Shown here: one piece after another, positions 1 to 10,620 of the stretch
How positions within the stretch are numbered: position 1 is the first letter of the stretch
How the letters are laid out: the number at the start of each line of letters is the position of its first letter
From: Notolepis coatsorum
Taxonomy: Eukaryota > Chordata > Actinopteri > Aulopiformes > Paralepididae
Length of the DNA: 64,000 bases
Assembly: GCA_963971535.1 (NCBI GenBank)
Contig: OZ020589.1
Location: 49,100,312-49,164,311, forward strand
Direction of reading: 5' to 3'
The notes under the pieces: model-generated
Told to the model about the DNA's origin: nothing
Database searches by the model: none
The model's input: only the letters and a program-made list of their open reading frames with translations
Program-made: the position numbers and the translations under genes

Positions 1-139
1 CAACTAATGAACGTTATTTATATGAGCAATGCTTCCCGCTTTGTTTTGAACGCTGGCCAGCCTGCCAATGAACATTAGTTATCAGCCGGCTAGCCCTATC
101 GCAGGTGAGCACATTGATACACTGTTGTACTACAGCGTA

Positions 140-290
140 CACATGACGGGGGGCCCCGCCCTCTGCGCCCTGTTCCCGCGCTACGAAATCTAAGTGGATA
201 GCCTACAGTGGGGGCGGGGCCCCCTAAACTCCGGGGCTCTCCCGCACCGCGGGGGGTGAGGGGGCCTCCCCTACGCCACTGAATGTGACG
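140..290. repeat. GC-rich hAT-like terminal sequence
   Basis: The stretch is dominated by runs of G and C and ends in CTACGCCACTG (about 273-283). This resembles the CAGTGGCGTAG-type ends of fish hAT elements read in reverse. No partner end or target duplication was found, so the element is partial or starts outside the window. Confidence 0.3.
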
Positions 291-324
291 ATCGTATGTG
301 ACTCCTCTGCGTTGTGTTACATTT

Positions 325-398
325 CTATGCCTGAGGGAGATTCGAACCCGGGTCGGCCGCACCACGGGCGACATCACAGACCGCTATACCAAGAGGTG
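325..398 (-). repeat. tRNA-like sequence (pol III box A and box B)
   Basis: Read on the minus strand, TGGTATAGCGG (381-391) matches the pol III box A and GGTTCGAATCT (338-348) matches box B. Their spacing is that of a tRNA gene. I could not fold a convincing cloverleaf with a clear anticodon, so this is either a tRNA pseudogene or the head of a tRNA-derived SINE. No tail was identified. Confidence 0.45.
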
Positions 399-528
399 AA
401 TTCACTGCTTGGTAACGTGTCTATGTATCTTTTAACACTTTGAGTGCCAGCAGGGGGCGCCAGAAATAGTGCTTGAGTGCCAGCGCTGTAGTCAATGGGA
501 GGGCAAGCACATTTGCGAACGTATAAAC

Positions 529-949
529 TGTCAGGATGGAGGTAGGTGAGTTCCAATTGTTATAGGCAATCACAGAGACGGAGAAAGTATACTCTTGAAC
601 AGGTTCGACTTTAATAGTAAAGAACACAAAGAGTAATACTAGGATACTATGCCAAGGCACGGGAACGAGAGAATAGATAATGGAGCTTAGTGGTGGTCCA
701 GAACTGGAACCGGCCGCGTTATCTCCGAACGCCTATAGAGAAGACCTGACGAATGACAAGCAGAGGAAAGGAATGTTACATAGCCACCAAATACCAACAT
801 TCCACACACACCCCCGTGACAGCCAATCAGAAGCCAACCCCTAAGTGACAGCATTAAATGACAGGGAAAAACAAGTGACAGCAATCAGGTGAAAGATGAC
901 AGAGAAGGTGGGTGGTTCTCGACCGTAGTCAAGAACCAGAATCGTAACA
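529..949 (-). repeat. Gypsy 3' LTR
   Basis: This copy is near-identical to 5889-6308 and is bounded by TGTTACG and CTGACA termini on the minus strand. A purine-rich tract (GGGGAAGGG on the minus strand, about 952-962) lies just inside it, as expected of a polypurine tract next to a 3' LTR. Confidence 0.9.
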
Positions 950-1222
950 GTACCCTTCCCCGACGAACGGCACCAGACGTTCACCTGGGGGCCTCGGGAT
1001 TCAGCCGCCGGAAATCAACGATCAGGCTGGGATCTAAAATATCCCTTTGAGGCACCCAAGAACGCTCTTCTATCCCGTACCCCTTCCAATCCACCAAGAA
1101 CTGAAACCCCCTACCCCTCCGCCTACAACCCAGTATCCTCCGCACCGTGTAAATGGGCTGACCACCCATAAACCGAGGCGGAGGAACCGTAGGCAGTGGC
1201 GGGGCCAAGGGCGATGAGAGGA

Positions 1223-1650
1223 ACGGTGGTGTAGTGGTTAACACTGTCGCCTCACAGCAAGAAGGTCCAGGGTTCGAATCCCGCTTGGGGACCAGGTTTC
1301 CATGATGCCAGTTACCCAGGTGGGGTATCTCCCAGGCCTTTCTGTGTGGAGTTTGCATGTTCTCCCCGTGCTCGCAAGGGTTTCCCCCCCCGATAAGATA
1401 AACCCAATGGAAAAACATGCACAACAACAAGATCGCTAACGCTGTGGCGTCCTTGACGAAGACGGACAGGAGCACTTGGATTGGTCCCCTGGCGCGGCTC
1501 ACGTGGCGCCTGTCTGCTCCCGGCTGCCCTTGGGGGGGAAGGACGACGGGATGGGTTAATCGCAGATACGCATTGTATGCATGGTTCGCATGTGTGCCAA
1601 ATGGTGACCTCGGAGCAGGTCCTAAATTATTATTATTATTATTATTATTA
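1223..1650 (+). mobile_element. tRNA-derived SINE with ATT tail, copy 1
   Basis: Box A TGGTGTAGTGG (1227-1237) and box B GGTTCGAATCC (1271-1281) give a tRNA-type pol III promoter. A body of about 340 bp follows and ends in an ATT repeat (about 1625-1650). A second copy lies at 41287-41780 with the same head and body. It is inserted inside the Gypsy fossil, so it is younger than that element. I did not find a clear target duplication. Confidence 0.8.
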
Positions 1651-2875
1651 ACGGCTTCAACAGGGACACATGAAACGTCGGATGAACCCTCATAGAGCTC
1701 GGAAGCCTTAGCCTGTAAGCCACAGGATTCACCCGACGTACCACTTTAAAGGGCCTTACTGCGCGCGCACATCGGGCAGGCCGCCACAAAGGAACGCGTA
1801 TCCCCCTCCACTGTCGGCCACCAGAACCTCCTACGGATAAATTCCAGGGTCCTGGTGGCCCCAGGGTGACTGGTGAGGGATGAGGCATGTGCCCACTGCA
1901 GCAAACGTGAGTGTGCCGCCTTGGGCACATACGACCGCCCCGGAGGGCCCCCGCCAGGGTCTGGCTCCCGCGTTAGCGCCGACCTTACCACCTTATCTAT
2001 GCCCCAAGACACGGGCGCCAAAATCAAGGCCGGTGGAATAATGGGATGGGGCTGCTCCTCCCGGCCAGGAAGATCAAACTGGCGCGATAATGCGTCGGGT
2101 TTGATATTCTTGGACCCGGGCCTATAGGAGATGGTAAATCGAAATCGTGTGAAGAATAACGCCCACCTGGCCTGGCGAGCGTTAAGGCGTTTAGCCCCTT
2201 GGATGTAAGCCAAGTTCTTATGATCGGTCCAAACAATGAAAGGATGTGCCGCCCCCTCCAACCAATGTCTCCATTCCTCCAGTGCCAATTTGATAGCCAA
2301 CAACTCCCGATTACCCACGTCGTAGTTGCTCTCGCCTGGTGACAGACGGTGAGCACACGGGTGCACTTTCCCATCCTTTAAGCACCTCTGAGAGAGCACC
2401 CCCCCCACCGCGATGTCAGAGGCATCCACCTCCACAATGAACGGAACCTCCGCATCGTGGCGGATCAATACAGGAGCGGATGTAAACCGACATTTGAGAT
2501 CGCAGAAGGCCGACTCTGCCCTAGGCGACCATTCAAAGCCAGGGAGAGAGGCTTTGGTGAGAGCTGTTAACGGATTGGCTAAGGCGCTAAAGTTGCGAAT
2601 AAAGCGCCTGTAAAAATTTGCAAAGCCCAAAAAACGTTGTAACCCCTTGAGCGACGAAGGCTGTGGCCAGTCCAAGACTGCACTCACCTTGGCCGAATCC
2701 ATGCGTAGATCACCCTTCGTCAACACAAAGCCCAGGAAGGAAACGGTATCAGTGTGAAACACACACTTCTCGGCCTTAACGAATAGTTGATGCTTGAGGA
2801 GACGGTCTAGCACCTCCCGAATATGCAGTTGGTGTTGCACCATATCGCGAGAAAAAATTTGGATATCATCTAGGT

Positions 2876-4032
2876 CAGGGGTGTCAAACTCATTTTCACA
2901 GAGGGCCACATCAGCATTATGGTTGCCCTCAAAGGGCCAAAGACCGTATAAATGTTAATGTAATGTAAAATAAATGTAGCTACACATTTACATATTGTTA
3001 AACATGGTGTTTCTGTATTTATTACTTATTCAAGTTATACATATTGCATATTCATTTGCATAAATGTAAAAATATATGTTAGCTTATGTTATTTTAACAA
3101 ATAATTTTAGTTTATCAGAACCCCATATTACTCCACCAATCAATGATCAAACCATTCAAGTAAATAACAAAGAAGAATATCATCAAATACAAGCTATGAC
3201 ATTAAGTTTGTTCAAAACCTTTTTGTCACAGTCAAGAGGGGCAAAACTAACAACTGTGAGCTGCAAAGAACACGTGGGACAGATGTAGCAGATGTTACAA
3301 AAACAAATGGCTGCACACAACCTTGCAGAGGCCATACATCCAACTAATGGAAGATAGTTTAATTAACTTTAATTAACAGATTGCAGAATGGGTACAGTAC
3401 AGTACAGCTCAATACACACAATTGTTAAGGGGATGCAGACCAGAGAAAGACTTTCGACTTGTTTACATCAGGGTCCCCCATTTTCAATTCGTAATGAAAT
3501 TGCTATTATGTGTCTGCATGAACACACAACTGTAACTGTACTCAAAAATAACAAAATAAGGGTTGTCTCAGTTCACAACTATATTGGTCAAGTTTTGGGT
3601 GGGACTTGTTTGCGTCCCTACAGCTTCTTATTCAATTGAGCGAGATGCTCGGTTATGTCACACAGCCAGTTTGCATCTGACAGTTCAGACAATATTTCTT
3701 CAACCCTTTGTTACCTATTCCGCCTGGATCGTTTTTGTATTTTGGGCTCTAAAATTGTCAAAGAATGTCTGAGGAGTAAGTGCTTTTGGCTTTTTTCCTT
3801 TGTTACCTCAGATGTTCAACATACATGTATGTGTAAGAATGTGTAATAACTAAGGCTGTCAAAGTTAAAGCTTTATTAACGCATTAACCCACAATTATTT
3901 TAACACTGGTATTTTTTAACCCAATATTAATGTAAAAAAAAAAAAAAAATTTTTACCTGAGCTCTTGGGGGGCCACATCAAATGACGTGGCGGGCCGGAT
4001 TTGGCCCGCGGGCCGTGAGTTTGACACCTATG
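2876..4032. mobile_element. Non-autonomous hAT element inserted in the Gypsy fossil
   Basis: It starts CAGGGGTGTCAAACTCA and ends TGAGTTTGACACCTATG, an imperfect 17-bp inverted repeat. It is flanked by a perfect 8-bp duplication ATCTAGGT (2868-2875 and 4033-4040). Subterminal motifs (GGGCCACATCA on the left, GGGCCACATCAAATGACG on the right) are typical of a widespread vertebrate hAT group. At 1157 bp with no transposase frame it is non-autonomous. It includes a stretch at about 3365-3495 shared with 43070-43195. Confidence 0.9.
3365..3495. repeat. Dispersed repeat, copy 1 (inside hAT)
   Basis: About 125 bp beginning near AACAGATTGCAGAATGGG and ending near CCCCCATTTTCAAT is almost identical to 43070-43195. 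At the second locus it is preceded by TTGATTGATTG and TTTATTAACAG, which looks like a reversed LINE 3' end, so both may be LINE tails. Confidence 0.6.
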
Positions 4033-5888
4033 ATCTAGGTAAACAAACACCGACACCCCAATCAAGTCTCGCAGCACGTCGTTAACCAGGGCTTGGAAGA
4101 CTGCCGGAGCATTAGCCAAACCAAAGGGCGTATTAAATGCAGTCTTCCACTCGTCTCCTTCTCTAATCCTGACCAGATTGTATGCATTACGTAAGTCAAG
4201 TTTAGAAAAGACCTGCGCCCCCTGTAAGCACTCAAAGGCCGTGTCCATGAGAGGTAAAGGATATCGGTTCTTGATGGAAACGTCATTCAATCCCCTATAA
4301 TCAATGCACGGACGCTGATCCCCATCTTTTTTATCAACAAAGAAGAAACCAGCGCCGGCCGGGGATGTGGAGGGACGTATGTGCCCCGCAAGCAATGCCT
4401 CCTCAATGTAGGTGTTCATGGCCAAGGTCTCGGGGTGTGAGAGTGAGAACATTCGCCCGCGAGGTGGGGAGGTACCGGGTAGGAGATTAATGGGACAGTT
4501 GTATGATCTATGAGGCGGTAGTGCTTTAGCATGCGTCTTGCTAAAAACGTCCGACAGGTCCCAATAGATCTCAGGAACCCCTATCAAATCGGGATTAGAG
4601 GGTGGAACAGAATCTGCGACGCTCCCCACCATCCTGGAGAGAGAAGAAGGAGAAAAAAGAGAAGAGGGGAAGGGAGACAAGGGAGTGGACAAACTCTCGC
4701 CGACGACCGACTTCACGTCAACCTCCGTTGAGAGCTTGCCCGTGCTCCAATTAATATTCCGTACACATGAAGACAACCAGGGATGACCCAACACCATTAC
4801 AGAATAGGGGGAGACAATGACAAATAATTGAACCCACTCCCACCCCCCACCCGCCACCCGGATGTGTATGGGAACAGTGCGTTGAGTGACGCTCCCACTG
4901 CCCAGGGGCTGACCGTCCAGGGCGTAGACCGGAATGGGAACCCCCAACTCTTCTACCGGGATTCCCCATTCTCTCACCAACCCCAAGTGAATGAAATTGC
5001 CCGCCGCCCATGAGTCAATGAGAGCCTTCGTTCCCCTAACGTTACCCCCACAGTTAACCGCCACCTCCAGAAATGTACGTGAGTCAGATGGTAGTGCTGG
5101 GGTGAGCCCACCTGCTGGCGCCCTCTCGAGGCCCGGCGGCGCACCTCCTCTTCCCGACTGGCGCCGAGTTGAGCCAGCCTGTTCCCGACAGCTGCCGAAA
5201 CGATGACCGGTGCGGCCGCACCGGAAGCAGCGTCGCTCCTCGATGAAGCGCCGCCGCTCGTCAATGGCGTATTCTGAGACCGCGCGGAAGCCCTGCCGGC
5301 AGGCGAGAAGCCGCCCACCGGCCTCGAAGATCGAGAGTACTCGGGAAGTGTCGAATACCCTTCTCAACTCCCCGGTGAAGTCGTCCACACAGTCGCAGAT
5401 AGACGAACCGCTCTCTAATTCGGCCGTAGCCCCAGGAGAGTGCTTGACCGGTGAGGAGGGTGATAATATATGCGACTTGTGCTCTGGAAGAGGGAAATGA
5501 GCGTGGCTGCAGCTGGAACACGAGTGAGCACTGGGTGATGAACTCCCTGCATCCCTCCGGTGCTCCCGCATAGCCGTGGCTCCTGGTTCCGATCCTGGTG
5601 CCCAAGAGCTCCCCGACTCTCCTCGGTGTTGAACGTGGTGTTGAACGCCGCCTCTCCTGCCGCCGCCTCTCCCACCGTCGTCCTTACCCCCGCCACCTCG
5701 ACTTGTGCCTGCTGGGCTGTGAGGAGCGCCGACTGCGCCGTCTCCTTCGACACGCTGACGATCCCGCCCAGCCGAACCAACTCGACGCTGACCAGATGTT
5801 GGTGTTCCTCCATGCGCTCCTGTGCACTCTTCTGTGCCCGGAGCATCTCCATGATTGCCTCCATGGAACTCTGATGGTCAGGTCTTCT

Positions 5889-6308
5889 GTTAGGATGGAG
5901 GTAGGTGAGTTCCAATTGTTGTAGGCAATCACAGAGACGGAGAAAGTATACTCTTGAACAGGTTCGACTTTAATAGTAAAGAACACAAAGAGTAATACTA
6001 GGATACTATGCCAAGGCACGGGAACGAGAGAATAGATAATGGAGCTTAGTGGTGGTCCAGAACTGGAACTGGCCGCGTTATCTCCGAACGCCTATAGAGA
6101 AGACCTGACGAATGACAAGCAGAGGAAAGGAATGTTACATAGCCACCAAATACCAACATTCCACACACACCCCCGTGACAGCCAATCAGAAGCCAACCCC
6201 TAAGTGACAGCACTAAATGACAGGGAAAAACAAGTGACAGCAATCAGGTGACAGATGACAGAGAAGGTGGGTGGTTCTCGACCGTAGTCAAGAACCAGAA
6301 TCGTAACA
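5889..6308 (-). repeat. Gypsy 5' LTR
   Basis: This is the second LTR copy, directly repeated with 529-949 and followed by the ATAAAC flanking repeat. The close identity of the two copies indicates a recent insertion. Confidence 0.9.
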
Positions 6309-6649
6309 ATAAACTATATCTTAAATTATGCCTATGTGTCTAATACGCCCGTCGCTTATCAATGACTTGTTTGCAGTCAACATTGTCAAAACGGATTGTT
6401 TTTTAATCGTTACATTTCCGTTTTATACCATTTTGAAAAACGCTATTTTTTTTTTACTTCCAGAAAAAATTAAAGATTCTGCAGGAATCGCGCTTTACTG
6501 GAATACACAAAACACGTTGTCATTTTTCTGCCTATTTATGAATCGTTTTCAAATAAATGCTAGATTATCGATAGTATATGTGTACTTATGCACGCTAGAG
6601 AAGCGGGCTGAAAAATCTATTATCTTATTTCCTGATCAGCACACACACA

Positions 6650-7030
6650 CTCACAGCCACACACACACATATGGGACACGCTGAGATATAGGTGAAAAGA
6701 GCTCTGATTATCCCAAGACTGGTAAAATAGATTCCTTACCTCAGATCAGATGTTCTCCAAAAAGATTATTCCAATTCCTGATCGCCATTCCAAATATCGA
6801 TCGCGTTTATTGATCCAACGCTGGGTACTGGAAACATATATTCCACACTGTTCTGAGGGTGGGCAATGACTGGGATCGTCTTCGGTTACATGCCTGACAA
6901 GTAAAATGTGGATTCCGGACTCTTTTTTTTCATCCATTTCATTCAGTCCAATCCAATGGGTGCAATACCATCCGGAGAGACGATAGGGGGCGGTATTTTC
7001 CCTGTTCGAGCTCAGATAGATCCCCACTGG
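6650..7030. other. Interior of the TTAA element; no gene
   Basis: A short CA repeat (about 6640-6672) is followed by sequence sharing a pattern (CCTTACCT, then CCAAAAAGA.TATTCCAATT) with 31745-31785. The match suggests that the two TTAA elements are relatives. The short frames here show no known domain. Confidence 0.4.
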
Positions 7031-7175
7031 TAACGTGAGGCTAGATTGCTGAAAAATAGAATGGAAATCGATAATAAAAAAAAATTACGATTAAATAACG
7101 AGATTTCTCGTTCCTGGCACTCAACGCATGGCATGAACTAACGAGATTTCTCGTGGCTGGCACTCAAAGTGTTAA

Positions 7176-7958
7176 GGAGGAATGAGTTTAACTCACAGTA
7201 TCACTTACTGCCACAGTCACTTCACAACACAGTCCATCGTGACTGTGGATATTACTCACGGACCTCCTTTACACTAAGTTAGCATGGCAAATGAATTATT
7301 TATGTATAAGGCACCAAAAGGCCCTCCAGCAATGTTGGCCCATCTGTGTTATCTGTTGTGTCATCTGTGAAGCAAACATAAAAATTACTTGAACACACTA
7401 ACTGACATGAAACCACAAAACAACCCTCTGGCTGCAAGGCTTCAAGACAAATTACTGTTGGAGGTTTCTTTCTTTCTTTTTTCTCCCCTCGGAAAAACTA
7501 AATACAGCTTGTTCTGTTCTCCCTCTCTCACCACCATCTTTGTTTGTAAACATTTTTGGGTTACGCATCTTGTGAAACACAAGATTACAGATGACAGAAG
7601 TCCAGAGTCAATAGCTCAGTGGTTCTTTTTTGCACAATATTCAATGGTGGAAATGTACAGAAATACTTTAGGATCATTTCCGTTATTTTCAATCATATTT
7701 TGTCGATCATCTGGCATCATACAGCACTAATCGATTCTGACCAAATTCGTATCAACCGGATCAGGATGGGAAGTTGTGCAATATTGGTGCAAATTCTTTT
7801 TATATATAATTAGAAATGTAAAACCTGGCTTAGGTATCATGTACTTTATATATAAATACATGGTTCCCAAAGTTTTCAAGGCTTGACCCCCGAAATAAGA
7901 GAGGCTTGGAGGGAGCTACAGTTTCACTATTAATCAGGTTTTAATCTGTTTCGGACAT
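7176..7958. other. Unassigned sequence
   Basis: About 780 bp of AT-rich sequence lies between two transposons. I see no convincing coding frame, repeat array or terminal repeats here. Confidence 0.5.
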
Positions 7959-8451
7959 CATCCATTAGGGGTGGGAATCGGCAGAGACCTCGCGATACGA
8001 TACTATCGCGATACTTGAGCCGCGATACGATAGTATCGCGATACTCGATATATTGTGAATATTGCGATATTTAAAAAGAAAATTATTTTATCAAAAAAAA
8101 TTATAAAAAAAAATTATAATTTAACTGCAAAGTTAAACTGTCAACATGTTTTATCTAATAAAATAAAGTTCAGTCTGTTCATCTCACTTCAATAATTTTT
8201 ATTGCAGAACATGGTATTTTCTCAAGCAGACAAACACTGTAATCTGTGTTGCATGTACCTGACAAACTGAACTGTTTGTATTACAGTCATATTCCAACAT
8301 AACTGAATGCACCAGTGGAGGCTGCTGACCAAATTTTGAGGTGAAGCACAAATTATTATATTATATTATATATTAAATAATATTTTTAAAACATCCCCCA
8401 CTGTGTGTCAGTGGTCAGTGGACACAGATGAAAACATATTAACATTAGGTG

Positions 8452-8670
8452 ACAGCGGACCTGACCAGATGAAAACATATTAGGTGACAGCGCACCTGAC
8501 CAGATGAAATCATATTAGGTGACAGCGCACCTGACCAGATGAAATCATATTAGGTGACAGCGCACCTGACCAGATTAAAACATATTAGGTGACAGCGCAC
8601 CTGATCAGATCAAAACATTTTAGGTGACAGCGCACCTGACCAGATCAAAACATATTAGGTGAAGGTGACA
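8452..8670. repeat. 35-bp tandem repeat, about six copies
   Basis: The unit AGGTGACAGCGCACCTGACC plus about 15 bp (AGATGAAAACATATT) is repeated with small changes. GGTGACAGCGCACC is itself close to palindromic. It lies near the left end of the nested hAT. Confidence 0.85.
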
Positions 8671-8675
8671 AGGAA

Positions 8676-9040
8676 GCCACATACTCATACCCCCCCGACA
8701 CTCAACTAACCGCCTCGGACAGTCCTTCATACCAGTGGCCATCAGGCTCCACAACAGTGGGCAGCGACTGCTGCCAGACATCGACCTAGAACTAATAGGA
8801 ACCCAAGTAGGACAATAACACTACCTTATGCATACTGCACCTTATGTGGATACTGTGATACTGTGAATAATGAATAATGTATATTTCAGTTAGTTAGATA
8901 GTAAATTATATTGACCTATTTGTTTACACTGCTTGTGTTGTTTTCACTACCTGTACCCCCCCCCCCCTTCCCCCATGCTGCTATGATGCCTGAATTTCCC
9001 CAAGGGGATCAATAAAGGAATATCTTATCTTATCTTAAAA
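8676..9040 (+). mobile_element. LINE 3' end fragment (RTE/L2-type)
   Basis: The plus strand reads as the C-terminal end of a LINE ORF2 (SFIPVAIRLHNSGQRLLPD, then a stop). A 3' UTR follows, ending in TTTCCCCAAGGGGATCAATAAA and a TATCT repeat. A TGAATTTCCCC..GGGATCAATAAA tail with a short repeat is a common fish LINE 3' end. It is heavily 5' truncated. Confidence 0.7.
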
Positions 9041-9545
9041 GGAAAGATGAAATTACCTACCTGGGTTCCATCCTATAGAGGCAAATCTTTCCTGTGACAA
9101 AATGGGGTCCAATGTAATAAAACTAAGTCAACCAACGAACTAGATTCCTGTACCGGATCTCCTCTCTGGTAAACAAGAATACATTGAAGACTCTTAACAG
9201 GAGCACTCATTCAAGGGTACTACGACTATGCTTGCACCTCATGGTACCAAAGCACCTCAAAGGCACTAAAAACAAGATTACAAACATCACAAAACAAACT
9301 GGTCAGACTACTGCTTGACCTTACTCCTAAAACCCACCTCACCCCTGTCCACTTTGACAACCTAGGATGGCTTAGAGTAGACGACAGAGTACAGCAACTT
9401 GCAATGGGCCTGGTCTACAAGATACACTACACCACTAAGATACCCATGTGCATGTCGAAATACTTCCCAAAGGTCAGTGAATACCACGACCACAACACCA
9501 GAGGGAGTTCCACAAATCATGTTCAACCCAGATAAAATAATTAAA
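9041..9545 (+). pseudogene. LINE reverse-transcriptase C-terminal fragment
   Basis: A frame without a start codon (about 9195-9535) reads GYYDYACTSWYQSTSK, then NKLVRLLLDLTPKTHLTP and LGWLRVDDRVQQLAMG, ending before HNTRGSSTNH and a stop. This pattern (DYA..WY, then LGWL...R) is typical of the region after the YADD motif in non-LTR reverse transcriptases of fish. Upstream sequence (KYLGS-like) continues the family in other frames, so the copy is decayed. It differs in sequence from the LINE at 33490-37420 but belongs to a related group. Confidence 0.65.
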
Positions 9546-9951
9546 AAAGTAAAAAAAAAAAAAAAAAAAATTTAATAAAAGAAAATAGTCATAACTTAGA
9601 AATGAGATTGCATAGGTCTATGAATCGATATCGCGATTCTGTTTCGATTAATTGCCCAGCCCTACAGTGTGTACAGTAAGTTAGCTTGGTGATTATCATT
9701 GTGATGTAGGCTAAGCTGGCTAGCTACTGTTAGCATACAAGCACTGTAGCCTACTTACTTTTTCATCCACAACGTTTTTTCTGATCCAGATGCATAAATC
9801 CACTTCTTCATGTTGCTCAGTTGCTGGTTTATACTTCGGTCCTAATGTTGGCGCAAAGTTTAATTTAGCCTGACTTGACTTGTTATAGCTGTACAGCTTA
9901 CTAACTACTAAACAACAACTTTCTCATAGTCTCAATTTTCACATAGTCAAA

Positions 9952-10190
9952 ATGGGTCCAGCTGCATGTCCGGAGGATAGGTTTAGCTCGGGCCAATCTC
10001 AAGTTTCTCAAGTTTCTTTATTAGTTGTCATACAGAAGTACAGAATACTTTTATACAAAATGCTTCTTTATGTTACATTTTGTATAAAAGTATTCTGTAC
10101 TTCTGTATGACAACTAATAAAGAAACTTGAGAAACTTGAGATTGGCCCGAGCTAAACCTATCCTCCGGACATGCAGCTGGACCCACTTTG
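9952..10190. repeat. Long near-perfect palindrome with LINE-tail sequence
   Basis: The arm at about 9952-10065 is the reverse complement of about 10078-10190, with only a short centre between them. Each arm contains GTTGTCATACAGAAGTACAG, also found at 48185 and 55590, which looks like a LINE 3' tail (AATAAAGAAACTTGA on the other strand). Short frames on both strands here are artefacts of the palindrome. Confidence 0.85.
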
Positions 10191-10529
10191 ACTTTGCAAT
10201 GCAGCAATCTCTGATTGGATTTGCAAGGCTGCCAATCATATTCAACCTCCGTGTATTGGATGTCAAGGGCTGTCAATCAATCAATCCTCCATTCAATGAC
10301 AAGAGTTTAACTGCACAGACCGTGCTTAGATGAAGTTAATAGCCTATTTTGATATGCTGTTATTTATTATTTATTTAACAATGGGTCACACCTGTGAAGT
10401 TTTCTTCACGAATAATTACTGCAGGCAATACTGCAGTGCAGGCCTGCTCAGAGCTGTCAATTTTGGCCATTTTTGAAGAAATACAAATTCACTGGCATTT
10501 ATTTTACAGAGGAAAACATTTATAATAAA

Positions 10530-10620
10530 AAAATTATAATAATAATAATAAAAAAAAAAATATATATATATATATATCTTTTTTTTTTCTTTTTTTTAAT
10601 ATATATATATATAGGTATAT
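10530..10620. repeat. AT-rich simple repeat
   Basis: A-rich and T-rich runs with a TATATA tract and an AATAAT repeat form a low-complexity block inside the nested hAT. Confidence 0.8.

Larger units (their letters stand above)
1000..5870 (-). pseudogene. Gypsy gag-pol coding region (fossil)
   Basis: Minus-strand frames show a gag-like N-terminal part (about 5870-5200) with the Cys/His knuckle [14 protein letters not shown]. An aspartic-protease-like segment follows. The reverse transcriptase has the palm motif [11 protein letters not shown], and its later part is followed by RNase H with an IVWTDHKNL motif. Integrase-related sequence has an HPTFHVSLL motif, and a chromodomain lies near 1000-1200 ([15 protein letters not shown]). 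The chromodomain places it with chromovirus-type Gypsy elements, which use it to direct integration to marked chromatin. The coding region is split by inserted elements and is not intact. Confidence 0.85.
529..6308 (-). mobile_element. Ty3/Gypsy LTR retrotransposon fossil with chromodomain
   Basis: This is a complete-length but broken Gypsy element on the minus strand. LTRs of about 420 bp lie at both ends, and ATAAAC is duplicated at 523-528 and 6309-6314. The LTRs differ at only about five or six positions, so the insertion is young. Recognisable parts in 5' to 3' order on the minus strand are a gag-like region with a CCHC knuckle, an aspartic-protease-like region, reverse transcriptase, RNase H, integrase-related segments and a C-terminal chromodomain. 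It contains two later insertions, a hAT element at 2876-4032 and a SINE at about 1223-1650, and has a few further breaks. Treat it as a fossil. Confidence 0.9.
436..7171. mobile_element. TTAA-flanked piggyBac-type non-autonomous element (host of the Gypsy insertion)
   Basis: A TTAA at 432-435 is followed by CACTTTGAGTGCCAG. The exact reverse complement precedes a TTAA at 7172-7175, so the element has 15-bp perfect inverted ends plus the TTAA duplication typical of piggyBac. Subterminal repeats support this: GAGTGCCAG occurs twice on the left, and CGAGATTTCTCG followed by TGGCACTCAA occurs twice on the right. Without the Gypsy insertion (529-6314 with one flanking repeat) the element would be about 950 bp. 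It has no transposase frame, so it would depend on a transposase supplied elsewhere. The ends are similar in design to those of the coding piggyBac at 51061-59410 but not identical. Confidence 0.8.

Noticed and set aside
325-398. Functional tRNA gene
   Set aside because: Box A and box B are present but the cloverleaf stems and a clear anticodon loop could not be confirmed; listed only as tRNA-like.
8452-8670. Regular 35-bp repeats considered as a CRISPR array
   Set aside because: The units are contiguous without unique spacers, in a vertebrate transposon; it is a simple tandem repeat. The same applies to the 45-bp and 47-bp arrays.
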